Assembly (NCBI RefSeq): GCF_009902005.1 | Contig: NZ_WUTT01000001.1 | Location: forward strand, 422,648 to 486,647 | Direction of reading: 5' to 3' | Length of the DNA stretch: 64,000 nt | Origin: Halomonas alimentaria | GTDB taxonomy: Bacteria > Pseudomonadota > Gammaproteobacteria > Pseudomonadales > Halomonadaceae | Shown: positions 24,568 through 32,283 of the stretch, in pieces | Layout of the letters: every line of letters starts with the position of its first letter | Numbering within the stretch: position 1 is the stretch's first letter | Translations under genes and position numbers: made by a program | The notes under the pieces: generated by a model | Databases searched by the model: none | What the model was told of the DNA's origin: nothing | What the model saw: the letters and a program-made list of their open reading frames with translations, nothing else

Positions 24568-25043
24568 TGAGCCAGGCGCTGCACCATGACGACTACCTGG
24601 TGGCCGAGGGGCTGATCCTCGACCGCCTCGAGGCGGAGCTTTCCGACCTGGCTGGCCTCAAGGTGCTCTCGGCGGCGGATCTCGCCGGTGTGACCGAGGG
24701 CGCCCAGCACACCCCGGCGCTGCACGTCATCTACATGGGCGATGCGGTGCCGGGCGGCGAGCAGGTCGATGAGGGCAACTACCACGTGCTGCGCCAGCGC
24801 TGGATGGTGGTAGTGGCCGTGCGCAACGCCCGCCACCAGCGCACCGGCCAGGCCGCCCGCGAGGCCGCCGGGCCGCTGCTCTCGCGGGCTATCCAGGCGC
24901 TCTCCGGCTGGCGGCCGGGGCAGGGCCTGGGCTCGCTGGTGCGAGTCAGCGCCCCGGCACCGGCCTTCACCCCCGGCGGCTTCGGCTACTTCCCGCTGCA
25001 GTTCGAGACCGTGCTGATGACCCGCGCGCCCTCGGTCGATTGA
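24567..25043 (+). CDS. Tail terminator-like protein (gp37 family)
   Basis: A 158-residue protein with LHVIYMGDAVPGG, then RQRWMVVVAVRNAR and FGYFPLQFETVLMTR, typical of Mu gp37/tail terminator proteins that cap the tail tube at the head interface. The order gp36-gp37-tail tube supports this. Confidence 0.8.
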   Translation: MSQALHHDDYLVAEGLILDRLEAELSDLAGLKVLSAADLAGVTEGAQHTPALHVIYMGDAVPGGEQVDEGNYHVLRQRWMVVVAVRNARHQRTGQAAREAAGPLLSRAIQALSGWRPGQGLGSLVRVSAPAPAFTPGGFGYFPLQFETVLMTRAPSVD

Positions 25044-25074
25044 CCGCCGCGCCCACTCCCAGGAGATCGACACC

Positions 25075-25284
25075 GTGAGTACCAAGACCAACGCCCAGCC
25101 CGCCCCGCGCCGCGAGGTCACCCTCGCCAAGCCGATCATCCAGGGCGGCATCGAATACACGCCCGGCGGCAAGCAAAAGCCCCTGCTGACCGAGGCGCAG
25201 ATCGAGCGCCTGACCAAGTCCGGGCACATCGGCGGCGGCGCGAGTGCCAAGACCGCCGCGAAATCCACCCCCCAGGAGGGCTAA
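25075..25284 (+). CDS. Small tail-region protein
   Basis: A 69-residue protein with VTLAKPIIQGGIEYTPGGK and LTEAQIERLTKSGHIGG, a short beta unit resembling small proteins that precede tail-tube genes in related phages. GTG start with AGGAG upstream. Function unknown. Confidence 0.65.
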   Translation: MSTKTNAQPAPRREVTLAKPIIQGGIEYTPGGKQKPLLTEAQIERLTKSGHIGGGASAKTAAKSTPQEG

Positions 25285-25287
25285 GCC

Positions 25288-26058
25288 ATGTCCCGCACTC
25301 TCAATGTCGTGGTGCCTGCCGGCAAGGTGTACTTCAACCCGCGCCGCGAGGATGGCAGCTACGAGGGCTACCGCTACCTGGCGGAGACCCCGGCCTTCAC
25401 CATCACCGCTCAGGGCGAGACCCTGCCGGTGGATGGCTCCGATGGCCCCACCGCCGAGCGCCTGTTCGACGTGCCGATCCGCGTCAACCGCTCCGGGCGC
25501 ACCACCCTGCGCGACATGAACGCCGAGAACTACGCGCTTTTCCTGATGGGCGAGGCCAGCGAAGTCACCCAGACCGATACCCCGGTGGTCGACGAGGCCC
25601 ACGATGTGATGCCCGGGCGCTTCTACCAGCTGGGCGCGAGTGCCGCCAACCCCGGCGGGGTGCGCAACGTCTCGGCGGTGGATGTCACCGACGAGACCGA
25701 CACCACCACCTATGTGGCTGGCACTGACTACGTGGTGCACGCCGAGATCGGCATGCTCGAGATCCTCGAGGATGGTGGCATCGCCGAGGAGACCATCCAC
25801 GTCGGCTACACCCCGGCGGCCGAGACCCGCGACCGCGTGACCACCAACCAGCTCGGCGCCCGCCGCGGCGAGGTCAAGTTCGTGGCCAACAACACCCAGG
25901 GCCAGAACCGCGACATCTACATCCCCGAGGCGCGCCTCTCCCCGGACGGTGAGCTGCCGATGAAGAGCCGCGAGAACCCCCAGGAGATGCCGCTGATCGT
26001 CGCCGTGCAGACCCGCGACGGCTACGCCCAGCTCTACGTCGACGGCCGCGCGGCCTGA
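25288..26058 (+). CDS. Major tail tube protein
   Basis: A 256-residue protein with tail-tube features: a long beta-rich region (FTITAQGETLPVDGSDGPT), LRDMNAENYALFLMGE, and C-terminal GEVKFVANNTQGQNRDIYIP and LIVAVQTRDG. No sheath gene is present, so the tail is non-contractile. It lies before the tail chaperones as in siphophages. Confidence 0.85.
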   Translation: MSRTLNVVVPAGKVYFNPRREDGSYEGYRYLAETPAFTITAQGETLPVDGSDGPTAERLFDVPIRVNRSGRTTLRDMNAENYALFLMGEASEVTQTDTPVVDEAHDVMPGRFYQLGASAANPGGVRNVSAVDVTDETDTTTYVAGTDYVVHAEIGMLEILEDGGIAEETIHVGYTPAAETRDRVTTNQLGARRGEVKFVANNTQGQNRDIYIPEARLSPDGELPMKSRENPQEMPLIVAVQTRDGYAQLYVDGRAA

Positions 26059-26073
26059 TAGGAGCCCGACCCC

Positions 26074-26583
26074 ATGAGCGAGCACCAAACGCCGGCCGCC
26101 GATGAGGCGGCCAGCGACATCGAGATCCTCCTGCCCGACGAGGCCGTGACCATCGAGGGCGAGGAGATCCTGGTTCGCGAGTTCCGCTACCTGGAGGGGC
26201 TGCGTGCCATCGCCCTGGCCCGCCCGCTGTTCGCGGAGCTTGCCAGGATCCTCGAGGAGGGCGAGATCGACGCCCTGGCCCTGGACGGCTTGATCGCCGA
26301 ACACCACGAGGCGTGGATCCAGCTGATGGCGATCAGCACCGGCAAGGACGAGTCGTGGATCGAGGGCCTGCGCGACCGCGACGGCCAGACGCTCTCGATG
26401 ACCTTCTGGCGGGTCAACTCGGGTTTTTTTATGAGACGGCTGGTGTTCGGCGGGGCGCTGGCCAGGGCGATGCGCCAGATGGTGGCCCCGACGACAGGGA
26501 ACCCATCCCCCTCGCCGAGCTCTTCGACGCCCTCATCAGTGGCGGCTACGGACGCGACCCCGGAGAGCTCGCCCGGCGGCTAA
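26074..26583 (+). CDS. Tail assembly chaperone, short form (gpG-type)
   Basis: A 169-residue protein whose N-terminal 115 residues (EGEEILVREFRYLEGLRAIA) match siphophage tail assembly chaperones. Translation that stays in frame past the T-run at 26424-26430 gives a Ser/Pro/Thr-rich tail and a stop at 26583. The longer product uses a -1 shift. Confidence 0.8.
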   Translation: MSEHQTPAADEAASDIEILLPDEAVTIEGEEILVREFRYLEGLRAIALARPLFAELARILEEGEIDALALDGLIAEHHEAWIQLMAISTGKDESWIEGLRDRDGQTLSMTFWRVNSGFFMRRLVFGGALARAMRQMVAPTTGNPSPSPSSSTPSSVAATDATPESSPGG

Positions 26584-26729
26584 CCTGGCGGCAGATCCAG
26601 CGTTACTACGCGCTGACCCGCCGCCGGCGCGACGAGCATCGCGCCGACCTGATCGAGGCGGTCCACGTCGCCTGGGGCGGCAAGCCCAACCAGGAGATCC
26701 GCAAGCTGCGTAACCGGAGCCAACCCTGA
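26074..26729 (+). CDS. Tail assembly chaperone, -1 frameshift product (gpGT-type)
   Basis: Ribosomes slipping by -1 on T-TTT-TTT (26424-26430) leave frame 0 after residue 119 and continue as YETAGVRRG to the stop at 26727-26729, about 218 residues in all. The added part (PLAELFDALISGG then RLTWRQIQRYYALTRRRR) is a separate chaperone domain that recruits the tail tube and tape measure. The arrangement matches lambda G/GT and is directly followed by the tape measure gene. Confidence 0.8.
26424..26430 (+). promoter_or_regulatory. Programmed -1 frameshift slippery site
   Basis: Seven consecutive T form an ideal X-XXY-YYZ heptamer in the zero frame (TTT codons at 26425 and 26428). The -1 frame is open from here to the tape measure start. 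Confidence 0.8.
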
Positions 26730-29101
26730 TGGCCGATCGTAACCTCGAACTCGCCCTGCGCATGCGCGCCGACCTGCAGCAGGCCCGCCGCCAGCTGCAG
26801 CAGGTCGAACAGGAGCTGGGCGATGTAGCGCGCGGTGGCGGCAAGGCCGGCCAGGGCATGCGCCGCTATACGCAGGAGGCCGACAAGGCCGAGCGCAGCT
26901 CGCGGCGGCTCTCTTCCACCGTGGGGCAGATGCGCAACCTGCTGGCCACCCTGGGCGCCGGCCTCGCCCTGCGTCAGATGGTGCAGTACACCGACACCAT
27001 GACCGGCCTGGAGAGCCAGCTGCGCCTGGTCACCGGCAGTCAGGACGAGTTCAACCAGACGTTCGCCGATCTCTACCAGCTCGCCAACAGCACTCGCCAG
27101 GGCCTCGAGCCCACCGTCAACCTCTATGCCCGTATGGCCCGCGCGACCGAGGAGCTGAATCTCTCCAATGAAGAACTGCTGACCCTCACCAAGGCAATCA
27201 ACCAGTCCTATATCGTCTCGGGCGCCAGCGCCCAGGAGGCCGCGTCCTCCACGCTGCAGCTGAGCCAGGCCATGGCCAGTGGGGTGCTGCGCGGCGAGGA
27301 GCTCAACTCGGTGCTGGAAAACAGCCCGCGCCTCGCGCGTGCCATCGCCGACGCACTGGGTGTCACCATCGGGCGGCTGCGCGAGATGGGGGCAGAAGGC
27401 GAGCTCACCGCCGAGCAGATCAGCCGCGCCTTGCTCGAGTCCGCCGACAGCATTGAACGCGAATTCCAGACCATGGAGCGCACCGTCGGACAGGCGCTCC
27501 AGCAGCTGCGCAACGACCTGCTGGTCACCTTCGGCGGCAGCGAGGTCGACGGCTTCACCGATGCCATCGATGACCTGCGTGACGTGGTCACCGATCCGGG
27601 CTTCCGCCAGGCGGTGATCGATATTGGCACCTTTATCGCCGAGCTGGTCGGCGATGCCGCCGCTGCGGCCACCCAGGTCGGCAACCTGGTCAGGCAGTAC
27701 CGCGAACTCCAGGGCGTCACCACCTTCGATCTCGCCAGCAACGCGGCGGCGGGCTTCGATGCCTTCATGGATCAATTCCGCGATCCACAGGCGCTCGGCA
27801 GCATCGAGGCCATCGACCGCGCCCTGGATGCGCTGTTCGATAACCGCGAGCGCCTCAATGAGCGCATCGATGCCTATGGCCCGGATAGCGAGCAGGGGCG
27901 CCAGGCCATTGAGGCGATGGAGGCGCTCAAGGCGCAGTATGACGCCCTGATCGAACGCAAAAAGGCGCTGGTCACGGCAGGCAGCGGTGAAGACGGTGTG
28001 ACGCCACCGCCCCAGGTGACCGCTCCCTCCGCCCCTACGCGCCCGTCCGGTGGGAGTGGTGGTCGCAGCAGCGGCCAGAGCGCCGCGGCCCGCGAATACC
28101 AGGCCGCCTTGCAGGCGCTGGCCAACCTCGATCAGGGCCTCCAGCAGCAGATCGCCACCTTCGGCGAGGGCGAGGCCGCCGTCCTGGAGTACCGGCTCAC
28201 CCTGGGCGATCTCGCTGACGATGTCGCCCGCCTGGGCGCCGAGGGCCAGGCACTGGCCGCCAGCATCGTCGAGCAGGCCCGCGAGGTGGAGCGTCTGACA
28301 GAGGCCGAGGAGCGCCGTGCCGAGGCCGAGCGTGAGCGTCAGCAGGCTCAGCAGCAGGCCGAGCAGGCCCTCCAGCAGATCCTCGACCAAGCCGACCCGG
28401 CCCGCGCCCTGGAGCGCCAGCTGGAGCTGATCGAGGAGCTCAAACAGCAGTTCCCCGAATACGCCACCGCGCTCGACCAGGCCGCCGCCCAGGTCAGCCA
28501 GCGCATCGACGAGATCAACCAGGGCCTGCTCAGCGCCCGCAACATCAACGCCGAGTTCGCCTATGGCGCCACCGATGCCCTGACATCGTTCGCCGAGGAC
28601 ATCGCCAACGGCCGGAACGCCATCGACTCACTAGCCGATGCCTTCCGCCAGTTCGCCGCCGATTTCCTGCTGCAGATCGCTCGGATGATCATGCAGCAGG
28701 CCATCTTTAACGCCCTTCAGACGATGGGCGGCGGTGGTGGAGGGATAGGGGGCGCCATCGCCAGCCTGTTCCACGGCGGCGGCGTGGTCGGCCAGGGCGG
28801 CACCACTAGCGACCTATTTGGCACTGCACCGCGCTACCACACCGGCGGCATCGCCGGCCTGGCCCCCGACGAGGTGCCCGCCATCCTGCGCCGCGGCGAG
28901 GAGGTGCTGACAGCGGCCGATCCCCGCCATCGCAACAACGAGGGTGGCACCGGCCAGCAGCCGGTCAGCGTCAAGAACGTCAACGTCTTCGACAGTGCCG
29001 AGGTGCTCAACCAGGCCATGTCCGATACCGCCGGCCAGAAAGTCATCCTCAACTACATCAAGGCCAACCGCAGCGCCGTGCGCAGCGCGCTGGGCAGCTA
29101 G
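26729..29101 (+). CDS. Tape measure protein
   Basis: A 790-residue tail length-determining protein. The N-terminal 200 residues match the tape-measure N-terminal family (LRQMVQYTDTMTGLESQLR, then ATEELNLSNEELLTLTKAI and GEELNSVLENSPRLARAIA). Long coiled coils occur around 520-620 and a Gly-rich hydrophobic segment near 670-690 (GGGGGIGGAIASLFHGGG), as in proteins that reach the host membrane. It starts in a TGATG overlap with the chaperone stop. Confidence 0.92.
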   Translation: MADRNLELALRMRADLQQARRQLQQVEQELGDVARGGGKAGQGMRRYTQEADKAERSSRRLSSTVGQMRNLLATLGAGLALRQMVQYTDTMTGLESQLRLVTGSQDEFNQTFADLYQLANSTRQGLEPTVNLYARMARATEELNLSNEELLTLTKAINQSYIVSGASAQEAASSTLQLSQAMASGVLRGEELNSVLENSPRLARAIADALGVTIGRLREMGAEGELTAEQISRALLESADSIEREFQTMERTVGQALQQLRNDLLVTFGGSEVDGFTDAIDDLRDVVTDPGFRQAVIDIGTFIAELVGDAAAAATQVGNLVRQYRELQGVTTFDLASNAAAGFDAFMDQFRDPQALGSIEAIDRALDALFDNRERLNERIDAYGPDSEQGRQAIEAMEALKAQYDALIERKKALVTAGSGEDGVTPPPQVTAPSAPTRPSGGSGGRSSGQSAAAREYQAALQALANLDQGLQQQIATFGEGEAAVLEYRLTLGDLADDVARLGAEGQALAASIVEQAREVERLTEAEERRAEAERERQQAQQQAEQALQQILDQADPARALERQLELIEELKQQFPEYATALDQAAAQVSQRIDEINQGLLSARNINAEFAYGATDALTSFAEDIANGRNAIDSLADAFRQFAADFLLQIARMIMQQAIFNALQTMGGGGGGIGGAIASLFHGGGVVGQGGTTSDLFGTAPRYHTGGIAGLAPDEVPAILRRGEEVLTAADPRHRNNEGGTGQQPVSVKNVNVFDSAEVLNQAMSDTAGQKVILNYIKANRSAVRSALGS

Positions 29102-29110
29102 GGAGCCGTC

Positions 29111-29866
29111 ATGCGATTCGCCGTGATCAACAACTTCGAGGTCCAGCTCGCCGCGCCGCTGACCGCGGGCGCGACCACCATGGACATCACCGAGGGCGGT
29201 GATCGCTTCGCCTCGGCGACGCTCGAGCGCCAGTACCCGCTGGTGGTCTGCGAGCGTGACATCCGCGGCCGCGACCTGCGCCGTGAGATCCTCTACGTCA
29301 CCGGGCGGGCCGCTAACACCTTGACCATTGTGCGCAGCCGCGAGGCCACCGCCGCCGATGCCTGGCCCGCCGGCTCGCCAGTGGAGTCACGCTTCACCGC
29401 GGCGATTCTCGATGCCTTGGTGGCTAGTGACGCCCTGGATGCCCACGAAGCGGCGAGCGACCCGCATCCGCAATACGAGCAAAAAGCCCCCGGCAGCCTC
29501 GACGCCCTGCGTCCGGTGGTGCTGCGCTCCGCCGAGTTGGATCTCACCACCGCCGGTGCCGCCGTCACGGTGGTGATCCCCGCCAGCTATCGGCTGTTCC
29601 TCGATGCCATCGACCTGGTGGTGACCGCCAGCGACGGGGCGGGTGGGGTGCCAGAAGTACAGGCCGGGCCGGACGATCAAACGCCGGCCGCTTATCTGGC
29701 CAGTACCGCCGTGACCGTTGCGGCTCTCAACGCCCGCCAGAGCGAAGCCCCGCTGGTCGCCGATGGACTGACGGCCGTGCGGGTGGCCACCACCGTGGCC
29801 GGTAGCGGCACGGTCTACTCCATTCGCGCACTGCTCTATGGCTACCTGCTGGCCGAGGGAGCCTAA
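29111..29866 (+). CDS. Minor tail protein
   Basis: A 251-residue beta-rich protein encoded directly after the tape measure, where distal tail components of D3112-like phages lie. It has AAPLTAGATTMDITEGGDRF and EILYVTGRAANTLTIVRSREA, patterns typical of tail-tip or baseplate subunits, then a DPHPQYEQK turn seen in fibre attachment regions. Confidence 0.75.
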   Translation: MRFAVINNFEVQLAAPLTAGATTMDITEGGDRFASATLERQYPLVVCERDIRGRDLRREILYVTGRAANTLTIVRSREATAADAWPAGSPVESRFTAAILDALVASDALDAHEAASDPHPQYEQKAPGSLDALRPVVLRSAELDLTTAGAAVTVVIPASYRLFLDAIDLVVTASDGAGGVPEVQAGPDDQTPAAYLASTAVTVAALNARQSEAPLVADGLTAVRVATTVAGSGTVYSIRALLYGYLLAEGA

Positions 29867-29870
29867 TCGC

Positions 29871-31181
29871 ATGAGCGCCATCTGGCCCGTCAACACCAAA
29901 CCCGTCGCCTGGGGTACCTCGCGGGTCACCGAAGGCCCAGTGGTGCCGCCCGAGGGCGAGCGCCGCGCCTGGCCCTTCGTCATCGCCTGGCCGCCCAGCG
30001 GGCAGAACGTGCAGGAGCGCTACCGCTACCTCACCGAGATCCAGGTCTCGCGCTCCGGGCGTGAGTATCGAGCCGCCCGCCGGGACAGCCCGCGCCATGC
30101 CCTGGAATTCTCTGCAGTGCTCTTCGAGGGCAGGCTGCGCGACTGGCAGGCCCTCGTTCACCGTGCCCTGGTCCAGCCCCTGGTGCTCCCCCAGCACCAC
30201 ACGCGCCTGCCGCTGCCCGCCGATATGCCCGCCGGCACCGATGTGCTTTATCTGGCCGAGCCGCCCGAGTGGCTACTGCCCGGCCTGGACGTGATCCTCG
30301 GCGACGGCCCGCAGCGCGAGGCGCTCACCGTCATCGCCGTGGAGGGCAACCTGACCTTCTTCGCCGCCGGGCCCGCGCAGACCTGGCCAGCCGGCACGCC
30401 GCTCTATGCCGGGCTGGTCGGCGTGCTCGAGCAGGCCCACCAGGCGGATCTGGTCACCGCCGAAGTGGCCACCCTGGAGATCGCCTTTCAGGTGCGCCCG
30501 CTCTCCGAACCGACGCCCGCACCCGGCGAGCCCGAGCGCATCTTCAATGGCCGCGAGGTGTTCCTGATGCGCCCCAACTGGGTGCAGCCGGTGAGTCAGT
30601 CCTGGGTGCGCCCGGTAGACGAGCTCGACTACGGCACCGGCCCGACCACGCGCTATTCCCCGGTGCCATTCGCCGCCGACACCCTGCAGGCCACCTACGT
30701 GGGTGCTACTCGCGACCAAGTGCAGGCCATCGGCGACCTCTTCCACCGCATGCGCGGACGCCAGGGCGAGTTCTACGCCCCCAGCTGGCTGCCGGATCTC
30801 CCCCTGCGCGAGGGCCTGACCGCCGGCGCCACCACCCTACGGGTGCAGGGCCAGCAGCTCGCCGAGGCATACGCCGCCAGCCTGACCCATCGCGCCGTGT
30901 TCGTGCGCCTCGCCGGGGGTGAGCTGCTGCTGCGCCAGGTGGAAAGCATCGCCCTGGTCGACGACACCCAGGGGCGGGATTCGCTGATCACCCTGGATGC
31001 CCCCTGGGCCGAGAGCGTACCCGAGAGCCAGATCGTGATGGCCGGCTGGCTGCTGCTGCGCCGCTTCGCCTCCGACGACCTCACCATCGAGTGGCGCACC
31101 TCGGCGGTGGCCACCATGCAGTTCGGCATGCTCACCCTCGAGGCGTTGCCCCCGGAAGCGTTAGACACGGGAGGGCTCTAA
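29871..31181 (+). CDS. Distal tail / minor tail protein
   Basis: A 436-residue protein with a repeat of the form AWPFVIAWPPSGQNVQERYRYLTEIQ and FAADTLQATYVG, then FHRMRGRQGEFYAPSWLPDL, as in D3112-type distal tail proteins. The terminal codons overlap the CGTTAGA/TCTAACG element at 31159-31183. The next gene begins 2 bp after the stop. Confidence 0.78.
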   Translation: MSAIWPVNTKPVAWGTSRVTEGPVVPPEGERRAWPFVIAWPPSGQNVQERYRYLTEIQVSRSGREYRAARRDSPRHALEFSAVLFEGRLRDWQALVHRALVQPLVLPQHHTRLPLPADMPAGTDVLYLAEPPEWLLPGLDVILGDGPQREALTVIAVEGNLTFFAAGPAQTWPAGTPLYAGLVGVLEQAHQADLVTAEVATLEIAFQVRPLSEPTPAPGEPERIFNGREVFLMRPNWVQPVSQSWVRPVDELDYGTGPTTRYSPVPFAADTLQATYVGATRDQVQAIGDLFHRMRGRQGEFYAPSWLPDLPLREGLTAGATTLRVQGQQLAEAYAASLTHRAVFVRLAGGELLLRQVESIALVDDTQGRDSLITLDAPWAESVPESQIVMAGWLLLRRFASDDLTIEWRTSAVATMQFGMLTLEALPPEALDTGGL

Positions 31182-31183
31182 CG
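31159..31183. repeat. CGTTAGA / TCTAACG palindrome at a tail gene junction
   Basis: CGTTAGA (31159-31165) and TCTAACG (31177-31183) are perfect 7-bp arms around 11 bp. The stop codon of the upstream gene lies in the right arm and the next ATG follows immediately at 31184, so the pair sits exactly at a gene junction. Confidence 0.55.
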
Positions 31184-32014
31184 ATGTTCGAGACCTTCTT
31201 CACCAGCCGGGCCGGGTCGCGGCCGATCTACCTCTACGACCTCACCTTCGGCGAGGGGGACGCTGGCAAGCTGCGCCTGACTAGCGCCGAACGGCCGATC
31301 TATGCCTTGGGCGGACGCTTCGATCCTGCCCAGATCAAGCACGGCGAGATCGAGAGTTCCGGCACCCTGGACAACGCCACCCTCGAGGTGAAGACGCCGC
31401 GCACCAACCCGCTGGTCGAGATTTTCCGGGTCTACCCGCCGGAGCGAGTGGTCAACCTGGTGATCTACCGTGGCGAGTTGGACGACCCGGACGCCGAGTT
31501 CAAGGCGGTGTGGTCGGGCCGGGTGCTGAACTTCGGCCTTCAGGGGCTGGAGGCGACCTTCTCCTGCGAGCCGATCGCCACGGCGATCCGCCGGCCGGGG
31601 CTGCGCCGCACCTACCAGTACGGCTGCCCCCATGCGCTCTATGGCCCCCAGTGCCGAGCCGACAAGACGGCCGCCAGTTCGCCGGGGCAGGTGACCTCGA
31701 TCAGCGGCTCGGTGGTCACCCTGGCCAGCGGCTGGAACGCCCAGCACGCCGCCAAGTACACCAACGGCATGCTGGAGTGGGCCGGCGAAGGCGGCACCAC
31801 TCGCCGTACCATCCTGCAGGTGCTGGCCGGTGATCAACTCCTGCTGGCCGGGGTGATCCACGACCTGGCCCCGGGCGATGCGGTCACCGCGGTACTGGGC
31901 TGCAACCACCAGATGAGCGACTGCAAGGACCTGCACGACAACATCCTCAACTACGGCGGCCAGCCGTGGATCACCAAGATCAACCCGCTCGGCCAGCGCA
32001 CCGTCTTCTACTAG
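31184..32014 (+). CDS. Tail tip protein, phage BR0599 / DUF2163 family
   Basis: A 276-residue protein with the family pattern of an N-terminal YLYDLTFGEG, then TYQYGCPHALYGPQCRAD and, near the end, LGCNHQMSDCKDLHDNILNYGG. The paired Cys clusters may bind metal. It is a tail-tip component in siphophages and gene transfer agents. Confidence 0.88.
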   Translation: MFETFFTSRAGSRPIYLYDLTFGEGDAGKLRLTSAERPIYALGGRFDPAQIKHGEIESSGTLDNATLEVKTPRTNPLVEIFRVYPPERVVNLVIYRGELDDPDAEFKAVWSGRVLNFGLQGLEATFSCEPIATAIRRPGLRRTYQYGCPHALYGPQCRADKTAASSPGQVTSISGSVVTLASGWNAQHAAKYTNGMLEWAGEGGTTRRTILQVLAGDQLLLAGVIHDLAPGDAVTAVLGCNHQMSDCKDLHDNILNYGGQPWITKINPLGQRTVFY

Positions 32015-32023
32015 GAGGTCATC

Positions 32024-32254
32024 ATGTTCTCGTTTCTCGTGGCCATCGGTATATCGATCCTGCTCGCCGTGGTGGCGTTCATGCTCATGCCCAGGCCCAA
32101 GAACAACGTGCCGGATATGTCCCGCGACCTGGAGATACCCACCGCCGAGGCGGGGCGCCCGATCCCAGTGGTATTCGGGGAAGGGACGATCAAGTCGCCG
32201 AATACCCTGTGGTACGGCGACAAGGATCAGGAAACCGTCGAGATTTCGGCGTAA
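32024..32254 (+). CDS. Small tail-tip membrane-like protein
   Basis: A 76-residue protein with one N-terminal hydrophobic segment (FLVAIGISILLAVVAFMLM) and the signature AEAGRPIPVVFGEGTIKSPN found in small proteins encoded just before the tail hub. AGGAG lies at 32013-32017 before the ATG. Confidence 0.8.
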   Translation: MFSFLVAIGISILLAVVAFMLMPRPKNNVPDMSRDLEIPTAEAGRPIPVVFGEGTIKSPNTLWYGDKDQETVEISA

Positions 32255-32283
32255 CCCCCAGGTAACGGAACCAGGAGACGCGC

